NCBI GenBank assembly: GCA_029935455.1
Contig: JAOZKI010000001.1
Span: 77,419 to 112,758, forward strand
Direction: 5' to 3'
DNA from: Lysobacterales bacterium
GTDB taxonomy: Bacteria > Pseudomonadota > Gammaproteobacteria > Xanthomonadales > SZUA-36
DNA: 35,340 bases
In this document: positions 8,160-16,854 of the stretch, piece by piece
Layout of the letters: each line of letters starts with the position of its first letter
Numbering within the stretch: position 1 is the stretch's first letter
Notes under the pieces: generated by a model
Told to the model about the DNA's origin: nothing
Databases searched by the model: none
Seen by the model: the letters and a program-made list of their open reading frames with translations, nothing else
Made by a program: the position numbers and the translations under genes

Positions 8160-8933
8160 TCACGCGGGCTTTTCAGCACGGGTATAGACCTGCAGTAGTT
8201 CCCCGTTAGCACAGAGCTGGGCCAACACGCGCCAGGCCTCGACAAAGTGGGCGGTTTCCTCGGCACCGAGCAGAACCTGCAAATCATTTTGCAGTGCCCC
8301 CTGCAGGCGTTCGTATTCCAGTGCCGATTGACGCCGGTACCAGTCTGACTTGTCACGCACGGAGACCTTCACAAAGCCAGACTGCTCCAGCAGCTCACGG
8401 TGTGCGGCGGGCGTTCTTAGCGCATAGCTCAGGCCTTCCAGTTCAAACCACTCCAGCATCAGTTCACTGAGCGGTCCAGGCGCCTTCATCCAGTCATAGC
8501 AGCTCAGGGAACCACCGGGTTTAAGGACCCGCAAGCACTCGCGGTACATGGACGCCTTATCCTCGATCTGAGTCATGGCACCAGAGCACACCACGTCATC
8601 AAAGTGCTGATCGGGAAAGGCCAGCGGCCCGGGCTCAACCTGCAAAAACTGCACACGCTCCTGTAAGCCTGAGCGCTTGGCACGCGCCCGAGCGCGAACC
8701 ACCAGATGGGCTTCCAGATCCGTACCGGTGACCCGCGCACCGTAGTCGCTGGCCAGGATACAGGCCGGACGGCCCTGACCACTGCCGATATCCAGCACCT
8801 CATGATCCCGCAGCGTCAGCCCGCGTACCATCTGCGCCACATTGCCCTCGCCACCGGGCGCCATAAAACCCTCGCCCCAAATCAGATCCATGGCCTCGAG
8901 CATCGCATCCGTATATTCATCCACGTGACTCAT
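8160..8933 (-). CDS. Phosphoethanolamine/sarcosine-type SAM methyltransferase inside the bio cluster
   Basis: 257-aa class I methyltransferase. The N-terminus EAMDLIWGEGFMAPGGEGN corresponds to the 'YGPGFLSPGG' signature of phosphobase (phosphoethanolamine) and sarcosine/dimethylglycine methyltransferases. SAM motif I is HEVLDIGSGQGRP, followed by ARVTGTDLEAHLV, FDDVVCSGAMTQIEDKAS and LKPGGSLSCYDWM. ATG 8933 is preceded by CGGGAG. A longer in-frame start at 9005 lacks family homology. It is not a known biotin enzyme yet lies between bioH and bioC, with gaps of about 150-180 nt on both sides, unlike the overlapping bio genes. Substrate unknown: choline-lipid or betaine synthesis is plausible from the family, not shown. 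Confidence 0.8.
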   Translation of the reverse strand: MSHVDEYTDAMLEAMDLIWGEGFMAPGGEGNVAQMVRGLTLRDHEVLDIGSGQGRPACILASDYGARVTGTDLEAHLVVRARARAKRSGLQERVQFLQVEPGPLAFPDQHFDDVVCSGAMTQIEDKASMYRECLRVLKPGGSLSCYDWMKAPGPLSELMLEWFELEGLSYALRTPAAHRELLEQSGFVKVSVRDKSDWYRRQSALEYERLQGALQNDLQVLLGAEETAHFVEAWRVLAQLCANGELLQVYTRAEKPA

Positions 8934-9016
8934 GACCACACACTCCCGTAACCGGAGACAGGCGGCAACGCCATAAGCCGGTCGGCAACGCCAAGCTGTT
9001 CCCATGCTCTGCTCAT
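8930..9016 (-). CDS. 28-codon upstream ORF coupled to the methyltransferase
   Basis: Short ORF in a different frame from the methyltransferase. It begins ATG 9016, preceded by GTGAGGAAGT (GAGG core 5 nt from the ATG), and ends in TGA 8930-8932, which overlaps the methyltransferase ATG as ATGA. The 28-aa product (starting MSRAWEQLGVADRL) has no recognised motif and no membrane segment. The good ribosome-binding site plus exact 4-nt overlap suggests it is translated and couples translation to the next gene. It could be a leader peptide, a small protein, or a chance ORF. Confidence 0.4.
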   Translation of the reverse strand: MSRAWEQLGVADRLMALPPVSGYGSVWS

Positions 9017-9087
9017 TACTTCCTCACTCTTGATCATCCTTTTGGTCGACATTAGCGCCCAGCGCGACGCTGAAAGTTCAGTCCGCA

Positions 9088-9831
9088 TCAAGGCAAAGCG
9101 GCCAGAAATGTATCCAACGCCTGCGCACTGGCCTGCGGGTGGCTAAGAAACGGCGCATGGCCCGCACCCTCAATGATCACGGCCTGCGCCTCGGGCATGC
9201 GCGCCGCCGCCGCCTCAGCCGCCGCCGCTGGCACCAGTTGGTCGGCACTGCCATGCAACCACAGACAGGGCACCTGCAGCCCCGCAAGCAGCGGTCGCAG
9301 ATCGGTCTTCTGCAGCACCGCGAGCGCGTCTTCCAGGGGCTCGCGTTGGGGGTCGGCGATACGGGCCTGACGCAGACTGCGCAGCACCGGTGCCGCATGA
9401 TCGCTGCCCTTGACCTGTAGCGACTGAAAGCGGCGCAGGGTCCTGATCGGATCCCGGCGACAGTTGCTTTGAAAGGACTCAAACACGGCCGAGTCCATGG
9501 CGTGAGGCCAGTCTGGAGTCTCAACAAATCGGGGTGTTGCTGCAATCAGCACCAGCCCCCGCACCCGCTCCGGCGCAAGAGCGGCAGCCTGCAAGGCCAG
9601 CTGCCCCCCCAGCGACCAACCCAGCCACACCCCGACAGGCAGTTCCATCAGTAGCTGAGCGGCAAACTCACGCAGCTGCCAGGCCGGCTGGGGCGCGACC
9701 ACGCCATGGCCCGGAAGGCTGCTGTATTGAAGCCGGTAACGGGTCTCCAGATGCCCGGCCAGGGGGCCCCAGCACTGCCCCCCCATGCCCCAGCCGGGAA
9801 TCAGATTCACATGTCCGGGAAAGTCACTCAC
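9088..9831 (-). CDS. bioH: Pimeloyl-ACP methyl ester carboxylesterase BioH
   Basis: 247-aa alpha/beta hydrolase that removes the methyl ester from pimeloyl-ACP methyl ester, ending chain elongation before BioF. The characteristic BioH start VNLIPGWGMGGQCWGP is present, as are GWSLGG with nucleophile Ser73, LVLIAATPRFVETPDWPHAM (a BioH-specific stretch), Asp in HGSADQLVP and His in EGAGHAPFLSHP. The triad is complete and the length normal. ATG overlaps the bioF stop by 4 nt (9828-9831). Confidence 0.96.
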   Translation of the reverse strand: MSDFPGHVNLIPGWGMGGQCWGPLAGHLETRYRLQYSSLPGHGVVAPQPAWQLREFAAQLLMELPVGVWLGWSLGGQLALQAAALAPERVRGLVLIAATPRFVETPDWPHAMDSAVFESFQSNCRRDPIRTLRRFQSLQVKGSDHAAPVLRSLRQARIADPQREPLEDALAVLQKTDLRPLLAGLQVPCLWLHGSADQLVPAAAAEAAAARMPEAQAVIIEGAGHAPFLSHPQASAQALDTFLAALP

Positions 9832-10997
9832 GCCGGTGCGTTGACTGGCGGCAGGTCTGCCAAAGCCTGCTGCAGCGCAATCAGCAGCCCGTCGATGGAG
9901 GCCTCGCTATGGCCTGCGGACAGGGTAATACGCAATCGTGAGGTGTGCTCCGGCACGGTGGGAGGTCGAATGGCACCAACCAGATAGCCGGCCTGCTCCA
10001 GCGCCTCCGCAATGGCCAGCGTGCGCATCTCGTCACCAAGCACCAGAGGCTGGATGGGTGTTGCGGAGGGCAGCAAAGGGATAGCAAGCTCCCTGGCGCG
10101 GCGGCGGAAATAGGACACCATGGATCGCAGCTGCTGGCGTCGCTCCGGTGCGCGGACCGCCTCCAAACGTTGCAGCGCGGTGCTTGCCAGCACCGGTGCC
10201 AGCGCCGTGCTGTAGATAATGCTGCGCGCGGTGTTTTCCAAATGGCGAATCAGCGTTCGGTCACCGGCAATAAAGGCGCCACCGACACCAAAGGATTTGC
10301 CCAAAGTGCCAACCAGCACGGGAACCTCGCTGGCGCTCAGGCCCGCCAGCTCGCAGACCCCACCCCCGTCAGTGCCCAGCACGCCTAGCCCGTGCGCGTC
10401 ATCGACCACCAGCGTAGCGCCCTGTGCCGCCGCCAGCGTAGCCAGCTCGGCCACCGGCGCAAGATCACCATCCATGGAAAATACGCCGTCAGTGACCAGC
10501 AGACAGTGACCACCCACCTGGCGGTGCAACTGCCGCTTGGCGGCCTCAAGGTCGCCGTGCGCAAAACGGCGCAGCCGGGCGCCACTCAGGCGCGCCGCGT
10601 CGATAAGGGAGGCATGACAGAGGCGGTCCTGCACGATCAAATCACCACGCTGACTCAGGCTGGTAGCCACCGCCAGATTGGCCATAAAACCGGACGTGGT
10701 CAGCAGCACTGCTTCGCGGTCCAGCCATGCAGCTAACGCCTCCTCCAGAGCGGCATGAGCGGGGCCATAACCGCTGACGAGCGCCGAAGCGCCACTGCCT
10801 GCGGCACCGGCGGCCGGACCATGGGCCAGATCCAGATAGTCGTTACTGCTGAAGTCATGCAGCATACCCTGCGCCGTACGCACCCGTTGACCGGGCAAGC
10901 GTTCAAAGAGTCGGCGGCGGCGCTGTCGATGCTGCCCCTGGCGTTGGCGCTCGGCTGCCGCCAGGCGCTCTGCTAGCGTCTCAGGCGGCCGGGTCAC
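9828..10997 (-). CDS. bioF: 8-amino-7-oxononanoate synthase BioF
   Basis: 389-aa PLP enzyme that condenses pimeloyl-ACP (or -CoA) with L-alanine. Clear motifs are [54 protein letters not shown] and the PLP-lysine segment [13 protein letters not shown] (about Lys234). Start choice is uncertain. GTG 10997 puts FSSNDY about 48 residues from the N-terminus, close to E. coli BioF (about 44), and overlaps bioB by 17 bp. GTG 11024 would add 9 residues and a 44-bp overlap. Neither has a strong ribosome-binding site, so translational coupling to bioB is likely. Confidence 0.95.
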   Translation of the reverse strand: MTRPPETLAERLAAAERQRQGQHRQRRRRLFERLPGQRVRTAQGMLHDFSSNDYLDLAHGPAAGAAGSGASALVSGYGPAHAALEEALAAWLDREAVLLTTSGFMANLAVATSLSQRGDLIVQDRLCHASLIDAARLSGARLRRFAHGDLEAAKRQLHRQVGGHCLLVTDGVFSMDGDLAPVAELATLAAAQGATLVVDDAHGLGVLGTDGGGVCELAGLSASEVPVLVGTLGKSFGVGGAFIAGDRTLIRHLENTARSIIYSTALAPVLASTALQRLEAVRAPERRQQLRSMVSYFRRRARELAIPLLPSATPIQPLVLGDEMRTLAIAEALEQAGYLVGAIRPPTVPEHTSRLRITLSAGHSEASIDGLLIALQQALADLPPVNAPA

Positions 10998-11988
10998 GGG
11001 CCCGATCAAGCACCGCCTTGCCACCCTCGCCGGCTGCGGGCTTCAAACCCAGACGGGCGAGTAACTGGCGATCACGGGCGGCCTCGGGATTGTCCGTCGT
11101 CAGCAACTGATCACCATAGAAAATGGAATTGGCGCCGGCCAGAAAACACAGGGCCTGTTGCTCATCAGTCATGTCCATACGACCGGCGGAGAGCCGCACC
11201 ACCGAAGCGGGCATCATGATGCGCGCGACGGCGATGGTCCGCACAAAATCCAGTGCATCCAGTGCCTTCGTGTCTTCCAGCGGCGTGCCCGCAACGCGCA
11301 CCAGATGGTTGATGGGCACGCTCTGCGGATGGTCCGGCAGGTTGGCCAGTTCCAACAGCAGACCGATGCGGTCAGTCTGCGTTTCGCCCATACCCACGAT
11401 ACCGCCACAGCAGACTTTCATTCCGGCCTCGCGCACAGCCGCCAGCGTTTCCAAACGATCGTCATAGCTGCGCGTGGTAATGACCTTGGCGTAATACTCG
11501 CGTGAGGAATCCAGATTGTGGTTGTAATAGTCGAGGCCGGCCTCTGCCAGTCGCTGGGCCTGGGCTTCCGTCAACATACCAAGCGTCATGCAGGTTTCCA
11601 GGCCCTCTTCGCGAACGGCAATCACCATGTCGATCACGCGGTCCATATCGCGATCCTTCGGCCGTCGCCAGGCCGCGCCCATACAAAAACGGCTGGCCCC
11701 GCTCTGCTTGGCCTCACGCGCTGCCTGTCGCACGTTTTCAAGCTCCATCAACGGCTCGCGCTCAAGGCCGGTGTTGTAGCGAATACTCTGGGGACAGTAC
11801 TTGCAGTCCTCAGGACAGGCGCCAGTCTTGATGCTCAGCAGGGTGCTGATCTGCACCTCATTGGCTGGAAAATGCTGTCGATGCGCGGTTTGCGCACGAA
11901 ACAGCAGGTCATTAAACGGCAGCGCAAAAAGACGCTCTACCTCATCCTGGGTCCAGTTATGACGAATAAGCGCAGCATCAGTTGGCAT
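10981..11988 (-). CDS. bioB: Biotin synthase BioB
   Basis: 335-aa radical-SAM enzyme inserting sulphur into dethiobiotin. The CxxxCxxC cluster motif is CPEDCKYC (Cys58, Cys62, Cys65), followed by [50 protein letters not shown] and [14 protein letters not shown], which supply ligands of the auxiliary [2Fe-2S] cluster. ATG 11988 ([12 protein letters not shown]) fits the family start; the longer frame to 12120 would run through the operator and promoter. First gene of the leftward bio cluster, with a predicted BirA-controlled promoter immediately upstream. Confidence 0.97.
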   Translation of the reverse strand: MPTDAALIRHNWTQDEVERLFALPFNDLLFRAQTAHRQHFPANEVQISTLLSIKTGACPEDCKYCPQSIRYNTGLEREPLMELENVRQAAREAKQSGASRFCMGAAWRRPKDRDMDRVIDMVIAVREEGLETCMTLGMLTEAQAQRLAEAGLDYYNHNLDSSREYYAKVITTRSYDDRLETLAAVREAGMKVCCGGIVGMGETQTDRIGLLLELANLPDHPQSVPINHLVRVAGTPLEDTKALDALDFVRTIAVARIMMPASVVRLSAGRMDMTDEQQALCFLAGANSIFYGDQLLTTDNPEAARDRQLLARLGLKPAAGEGGKAVLDRARDPAA

Positions 11989-12025
11989 GAGCAGAGTCCC
12001 GCTGGCAGTGAACAGATAGCGAGGC

Positions 12026-12054
12026 AGTATCGGCAGGCACCCCGAGCATGTCAA
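12026..12054 (-). promoter_or_regulatory. Predicted sigma70 promoter of bioB
   Basis: On the minus strand a consensus -35 TTGACA (12049-12054) and -10 GATACT (12026-12031) are separated by exactly 17 bp. The start site would be near 12019, about 31 nt before the bioB ATG. The -35 box is embedded in the left arm of the BirA-like palindrome, so repressor binding would block RNA polymerase. Confidence 0.75.
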
Positions 12055-12079
12055 CCATGGCTCAGCAATTGGGTTAACA
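12049..12079. promoter_or_regulatory. Predicted BirA (biotin repressor) operator
   Basis: Palindrome TGTCAACC (12049-12056), 15-bp spacer, GGTTAACA (12072-12079). The half-sites TGTCAACC and TGTTAACC closely match the known proteobacterial BirA operator (TTGTAAACC spaced about 15 bp from GGTTTACAA). Its place over the bioB -35 box supports biotin-dependent repression. birA itself is not in this window. Confidence 0.7.
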
Positions 12080-12107
12080 GCGCTGCCCGCGGAAAATATT
12101 TCGCCGC

Positions 12108-12806
12108 ATGACGAATTCATGGGTTTGCCGCTGGTTTACCGATAGAGTGAGAGGCTGCTGCCTACTTTGTCAGGCGTCGACTTCCTTGCCCCTGTGCCAG
12201 CCCTGCGTAAAGGGACTGCCCGGCCTCGAGCCCGGCTGCGCCTATTGCGCCCTGCCGCTAAAGGCCGGTGACCCGCTGTGTGGGCGCTGCCTGCAACAAC
12301 CGCCAGCGTGGACCAGCGCATCTATCCCCCTGCGCTACGCCTTCCCAATTGACCGCCTGGTGGTGCGTTTTAAATTTCAGCGCTCCCTGGTAGCCGGCGC
12401 CGCCCTGGCGCAGGCCATGTTGCGTGGCCCACAGCCCCGCCCTCCATCCAGACCCTGGCTGGTACCCGTGCCGCTGCACTGGACGCGGGAGCGCTGGCGC
12501 GGCTTTAATCAGGCTCGGGAACTCGCCCTTTTGCTCAGCCGGAACTGTGGCTGGCCACTGGCGCCCGGGCGCCTGCTGCGTAGCCGGCGCACGCCCGCAC
12601 AGGCGGGCCTTGGTCGTCGGCAACGACAGCGTAATTTGCGCCGCGCATTCCGCTGGCATGGGCCAGCGCTGGCGGGTCGCAGCCTGCTGCTGGTGGATGA
12701 TGTGATGACCACGGGGGCGACCCTGCGCGCCTGCGCCAGCGCACTGGACGGTGCGGGCTGGCTGGGCATTTGGGTCAGCGCGCGCGCGCTGGACTGGAAC
12801 CGCTAG
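12108..12806 (+). CDS. comF: ComF family phosphoribosyltransferase-like protein
   Basis: 232-aa ComF/GntX protein. The N-terminal zinc-ribbon-like region has paired cysteines (CLLC, LCQPC, GCAYC, LCGRC, residues about 18-61). The C-terminal PRTase domain has the PRPP loop [14 protein letters not shown] (193-206). Homologues support DNA uptake or, in E. coli, growth on DNA; the biochemical reaction is unknown. It is divergent from bioB, sharing a 119-bp intergenic region that holds the BirA operator, so biotin-linked regulation of comF is possible but not shown. Its stop is interlocked with the stop of the convergent GNAT gene (CTAG at 12803-12806). Confidence 0.9.
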   Translation: MTNSWVCRWFTDRVRGCCLLCQASTSLPLCQPCVKGLPGLEPGCAYCALPLKAGDPLCGRCLQQPPAWTSASIPLRYAFPIDRLVVRFKFQRSLVAGAALAQAMLRGPQPRPPSRPWLVPVPLHWTRERWRGFNQARELALLLSRNCGWPLAPGRLLRSRRTPAQAGLGRRQRQRNLRRAFRWHGPALAGRSLLLVDDVMTTGATLRACASALDGAGWLGIWVSARALDWNR

Positions 12807-13330
12807 TCCGCCAGCAAGGCCCAGCGTTCATGATCGCGCCAGCGGCCATTGATATGGAGAAATCGTGGTGAGTAACCCTCGCACTCAAAACCCAGACTCT
12901 CCACCAGGCGCACGGAATTTTCATTGTCCGGCTGGATGTTCGCCTCAAGGCGATGCAACTCCAGGGTCTCAAAGGCATGGCGGATCACCAACTGCAAACC
13001 CTCTTTCATATAGCCACGGCCAGCATGCTCAGCAACTGCGTAGTAGCTGACATAGGCACTACACAGGGCTTCATAGGTAATCAGATTAAGGTTGACCACG
13101 CCGCACAGGGACGCATCGGAACGGCGCCGAATCAGAAAGCCCGCTTCGTCCTCACGCTCCAGGCGCTGCAAATAGCGACGCCAGGAGCTCAGATCACCGG
13201 GAGCTGTCACCCAGGGATGATGGAAATGGCGGCTGGCCTGCAGCACCCGGGTAACCGCTTCGCCATCCGCCTGCGCCGGGTGTTCGAGCCGCACCCGGGC
13301 GGCTTCGGGTTTACGGGTCAGAATGGCCAT
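12803..13330 (-). CDS. RimJ/RimL-type GNAT N-acetyltransferase
   Basis: 175-aa GNAT acetyltransferase related to ribosomal-protein N-terminal acetylases. Conserved parts are SWRRYLQRLEREDEAGFLIR, CGVVNLNLI, the acetyl-CoA region AVAEHAGRGYMKEGLQLVI, and RLEANIQPDNENSVRLVESLGFECEGYSPRFL, which is characteristic of RimJ-like proteins. ATG 13330 was chosen over 13465 because the family starts here and the longer version would lie inside ubiA. It overlaps the end of ubiA by 13 bp and is probably co-transcribed from it. The substrate (protein N-terminus or small amine) is not known. Confidence 0.85.
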   Translation of the reverse strand: MAILTRKPEAARVRLEHPAQADGEAVTRVLQASRHFHHPWVTAPGDLSSWRRYLQRLEREDEAGFLIRRRSDASLCGVVNLNLITYEALCSAYVSYYAVAEHAGRGYMKEGLQLVIRHAFETLELHRLEANIQPDNENSVRLVESLGFECEGYSPRFLHINGRWRDHERWALLAD

Positions 13331-14208
13331 GGCGGAGAGAAATTCAGGAGCAAACCGAGAAACAGGACCGCTCCGATCCAGTTGTTCAGCAAAAAGGCAC
13401 GGAAACAGCCCGAGCGGTCGCGCCGGCGCGCGATCCATTGCTGCTGTGCAAACAGCAGTGCGCACGATGCCAGCGCCAGGAACCAGGGCCAGGACCAGCC
13501 GTAGCGCCAGCCCACAAAACCGCCCAGCACCAGCATGGCCAGCTGCAGGCCGGCAATGACCTGTCGGTCATAGCGCCCGAACAGGATCGCACTGGAGCGC
13601 ACACCGATGGCCAGGTCGTCTTCGCGGTCAACCATGGCATACCAGGTGTCGTAGATCATGGAATAGAGCACATTGAACAGCAGCAACCACCAGGCCAAGG
13701 CGGGCACCGCGCCGGTTTCGGCAGCAAAGGCCATGGGCACACTCCAGCCAAAAGCCACACCGAGGACAGCCTGGGGCAAATCCATAAAGCGCTTGCACAG
13801 CGGATAGACGAGCGCCAAACCGGCACCAGCAAAAGCCAGCAGCACGGTCAGGCGGTTGGTCATCAACACCAGCCCAAAAGCCAGTAACAACAACAGCACC
13901 AGACCGGCACGGGCCGCCGCCGGGCTGAGCGTGCCCGCGGCCAGGGGCCGCTCCCGCGTGCGCTCAACATGCGGATCGAAATCACGATCGGCCAGATCAT
14001 TCGCGACGCAGCCGGCCGCCCGCATGACGACGACGCCGACAAGAAAAATCACAAGATTTTGCGTACTGGGCGGGCCGCCCGCTGCGGCCCAGAGGGCCCA
14101 GAGCGTCGGCCAGAGCAGCAGCAGAATACCGATGGGGCGGTCAAAACGCATGAGCTGCCACCAGGCGCGCAGGCGGCTTTGCGGGAGTTTCAGCTGCGTG
14201 TCACTCAT
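13318..14208 (-). CDS. ubiA: 4-hydroxybenzoate polyprenyltransferase UbiA
   Basis: 296-aa integral membrane prenyltransferase of ubiquinone synthesis that joins the polyprenyl tail to 4-hydroxybenzoate. It has about eight hydrophobic helices and both Asp-rich Mg-diphosphate motifs: NDLADRDFD (residues 70-78) and YDTWYAMVDREDD (about 190-202). The start MSDTQLKLPQSRLRAWWQLMRFDRPIG, shown here in part, is typical. No ubiC neighbour is present. The gene leads a leftward pair with the GNAT gene and is divergent from tatD with an 82-bp gap. Confidence 0.95.
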   Translation of the reverse strand: MSDTQLKLPQSRLRAWWQLMRFDRPIGILLLLWPTLWALWAAAGGPPSTQNLVIFLVGVVVMRAAGCVANDLADRDFDPHVERTRERPLAAGTLSPAAARAGLVLLLLLAFGLVLMTNRLTVLLAFAGAGLALVYPLCKRFMDLPQAVLGVAFGWSVPMAFAAETGAVPALAWWLLLFNVLYSMIYDTWYAMVDREDDLAIGVRSSAILFGRYDRQVIAGLQLAMLVLGGFVGWRYGWSWPWFLALASCALLFAQQQWIARRRDRSGCFRAFLLNNWIGAVLFLGLLLNFSPPWPF

Positions 14209-14290
14209 GGCCCTATTCTAACGTGCCAGCGGCGGCAGGCGGAGCATCAAGGCGCTACAATGCTGCGCTTTGCCACAGAAGCCCACGGCC

Positions 14291-15097
14291 ATGGAATTGA
14301 TCGATATTGGCGCCAACCTGACCCACGAGTCCTTCGATGCGGACCGCGACGCGGTGCTGCAGAGCGCTCAAGCCGCTGGCGTGGCCCAACTGGTGGTTAC
14401 CGGCGCCAGTTTTGAGGGCAGCGAACAGGCCCTGGCGCTGGCCCAGGCGCAGCCGGGCACGCTGTTCGCGACCGCCGGGGTTCACCCGCACCGGGCGGCC
14501 GACTGGAGCACGGAGGGTGAAGCGCGGCTGCGCGAGCTGCTGGCGGCGCCGGAACTGGTGGCCGTGGGTGAGGCGGGGCTCGATTACTTCCGGGATTTTT
14601 CACCGCGCGATGCGCAGGCACGGGCCTTTGAGGCACAGCTGCAAATGGGCGCCGACTCGGGCTTGCCCATGTTCCTGCATCTGCGCGATGCGCATGCGGA
14701 TTTTCACGCGCTGCTTAAAAGCTTCCGCCATCAACTCAGTGACGTGGTGGTGCACTGCTTCACCGGCAGCCGGGAGGAGTTGCATGCCTATCTGGACCTG
14801 GACTGCCACATTGGCATCACCGGCTGGATCTGCGACGAACGACGAGGCACGCATATGAAGGCCTATCTCGGCGACATTCCCGCCGAACGCCTGATGATTG
14901 AAACGGATGCGCCCTACCTCAAACCGCGCAACCTGCGACCCCGCGTCAAGTCACATCGCAACGAACCCCGCCACCTGCCCTGGATTCTGGGCACGCTGGC
15001 CGCGGCTCGAGGCGAACACCCCGCGACGCTGGCGGCAAGCACCACAGCCACGGCGCGACGCTTCTTTCGCCTGCCCGCAGCGCCAGCGGCTGGCTAA
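14291..15097 (+). CDS. tatD: TatD family deoxyribonuclease
   Basis: 268-aa TatD-type metal-dependent DNase (TIM barrel), involved in DNA fragment turnover and repair. ATG 14291 gives MELIDIGANLTHESFDADRD, matching the TatD rather than YcfH/YjjV subgroup. Metal ligands appear in AVGEAGLDYFR, LPMFLHLRDAH, VVHCFTGSREE and ERLMIETDAPYL. The C-terminal PRHLPWILGTLAAARGE is also typical. It is convergent with the DUF885 gene; the two stops interlock at 15094-15097 (CTAA). Confidence 0.93.
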   Translation: MELIDIGANLTHESFDADRDAVLQSAQAAGVAQLVVTGASFEGSEQALALAQAQPGTLFATAGVHPHRAADWSTEGEARLRELLAAPELVAVGEAGLDYFRDFSPRDAQARAFEAQLQMGADSGLPMFLHLRDAHADFHALLKSFRHQLSDVVVHCFTGSREELHAYLDLDCHIGITGWICDERRGTHMKAYLGDIPAERLMIETDAPYLKPRNLRPRVKSHRNEPRHLPWILGTLAAARGEHPATLAASTTATARRFFRLPAAPAAG

Positions 15098-16854
15098 GAG
15101 GCCCCCGGTTCCTGCGACTGGACCCAGCGCTCGACCTCGTCACTCATGACCCCCAGCGGCACGGAGCCCAGGGACAGAATAAAGTCATGGAAAGCCCGCA
15201 GGTCGAAAGCCGCGCCGAGTCGCTGCTCCGCATCCCGGCGCAATTGCCAGATGGTGTACTCGCCCAGCTTGTAGCTCAGAGCCTGGGCTGGCCAGCTAAT
15301 GTAGCGGTCCACCTCCGTGGTGACCTCATGCAGGGATAGCGCCGTGTTACCGGCCAGGTAGTCCAGCGCCTGCTGGCGGGTCCAGCCCAGCGCGTGCACG
15401 CCGGTATCAATCACCAGACGGCAGGCGCGCCACATTTCGTAGGTAAGACGCCCGAAATGCTCATAGGGCGTCTCATAAATCTCCATCTCCACACCCAGCT
15501 TTTCCGTATACAGCGCCCACCCCTCACCGTAGGCTGAAATGTAGGTGTTCCGGCGAAACGGCGGTTGCTGCGCATGCTCCAGAGCCAGCGCGTTCTGCAG
15601 ATGATGACCGGGCACCGCCTCGTGCAGGGTCAGGGCGGGCAGCGTGTAGAGGGTGCGGCTGGGAAGGTCATGGGTATTCACCCAGTAGTAACCGCCACGG
15701 CGGGCCTCCAATGGCGCGCCAAGATAGCGACCCGCGGTAAAAAACGGCGCGATTTCATCAGGCACCGGCGCGATCCCATAGGGCTGGCGCGGCAGTACCG
15801 TGAAGAATTTAGGCAGCACGCCGTCCGCTTTCTTGGCGTAGTAGGCGGCCAGCGCCAGCAGTTCTTTTGCATCCTTGGCGTAGAACTGCTCGTCGGTACG
15901 CAAAAACTCCAGAAACTCTGCGAAACTGCCCTCGAAAGCCACCTCGCGAATAATGTCATCCATTTCGCTGCGAATGCGGGCCACTTCCGAGAGGCCAATA
16001 TCGTGGATCTCCTGCGGCGTCATTTCCGTGGTCGCATAGCGCCGAATCTGCTCCTGATAATAGCGTTCACCACCCGGCAGCTGCGTCGCACCCAGGGACT
16101 CGCGCGCACCGGGCACGTATTCTTCGCGGAAAAATCGCAGCAGGCTGGCGTAGGCCGGCAGGACGCTTTCTGCCACCACAGCCCGGCCGCGCTCGGCCAG
16201 CGCGGCACGCTCGGCGGCCGGTAGGGATTCGGGAAAGTTCAAAAACGGGGCGTAGAAGGGACTGTCTTCCACGCGCTCAACCAGCTGCGCGGCAATGGGC
16301 TCGTCGCGACCCGCGAGAATGACACGCGGCTGCGTCATGCCCAGCTCGATCCCCCGGCGCATGAGCGCTAAATACTCATCCCCCACCAGCGGCAGCTCAC
16401 TGAGCTTTGCCAGATAGGCGTGGTAATCCTCCAGCTCGGAAAAGTTGGACAAATCCGCCATCCGTGACCAGCCCATCCAGTAGGCCCAATCGCTGGTAAA
16501 CGGAATCAGATAGGCACGGGTCTCATAGTCAGCCACAAACTGATCCAGCTGCGCGCGAAAAATGCGAAAGTTAATGCACTCCTCGCGCTCCAGGCGCTCA
16601 CAGCTCAGGGCGTCCAGCTGCGCTCGCAGGTCTTTCCAGAAGGCGTAGCGGCGTTGCTGATCGGCCTCGCTAACCCGGGTCAGCCGCGCGGCCGGTGCGC
16701 CACCATTGGAACGCGCCAGCTCGGGATACTCCGCCGTTCGAAAGGCCCATTCCTGCTCATAGAGGGCGCGAAAAGCAGCGCTGTCTTCGGCTGCCTCCAG
16801 GACGGACCCCGCGCACAGAAGCGCGCAGCTTAAAAGGGCGATCATCCATTTCAT
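15094..16854 (-). CDS. Secreted DUF885 family protein (putative metallopeptidase)
   Basis: 586-aa DUF885 protein with a Sec signal peptide (MKWMIALLSCALLCAGSVLEA, cleavage after about residue 21). ATG 16854 follows AAGGAA at good spacing; an in-frame start 24 nt further upstream is less likely. It carries the family metal-site signature HEAVPGHH (His411 to His418), then YGEGWALYTEKLG, and ends with a conserved Tyr-rich region around SYKLGEYTIWQLR. The gluzincin-like HExxxGHH arrangement suggests a zinc peptidase acting in the periplasm, but activity is inferred from the family only. A second, larger DUF885 protein is encoded at 31902-34280. Confidence 0.88.
   Translation of the reverse strand: MKWMIALLSCALLCAGSVLEAAEDSAAFRALYEQEWAFRTAEYPELARSNGGAPAARLTRVSEADQQRRYAFWKDLRAQLDALSCERLEREECINFRIFRAQLDQFVADYETRAYLIPFTSDWAYWMGWSRMADLSNFSELEDYHAYLAKLSELPLVGDEYLALMRRGIELGMTQPRVILAGRDEPIAAQLVERVEDSPFYAPFLNFPESLPAAERAALAERGRAVVAESVLPAYASLLRFFREEYVPGARESLGATQLPGGERYYQEQIRRYATTEMTPQEIHDIGLSEVARIRSEMDDIIREVAFEGSFAEFLEFLRTDEQFYAKDAKELLALAAYYAKKADGVLPKFFTVLPRQPYGIAPVPDEIAPFFTAGRYLGAPLEARRGGYYWVNTHDLPSRTLYTLPALTLHEAVPGHHLQNALALEHAQQPPFRRNTYISAYGEGWALYTEKLGVEMEIYETPYEHFGRLTYEMWRACRLVIDTGVHALGWTRQQALDYLAGNTALSLHEVTTEVDRYISWPAQALSYKLGEYTIWQLRRDAEQRLGAAFDLRAFHDFILSLGSVPLGVMSDEVERWVQSQEPGAS

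Noticed and set aside
11518-12111. 197-codon plus-strand open frame opposite bioB
   Set aside because: Antisense to bioB and crossing its promoter; no protein family features.
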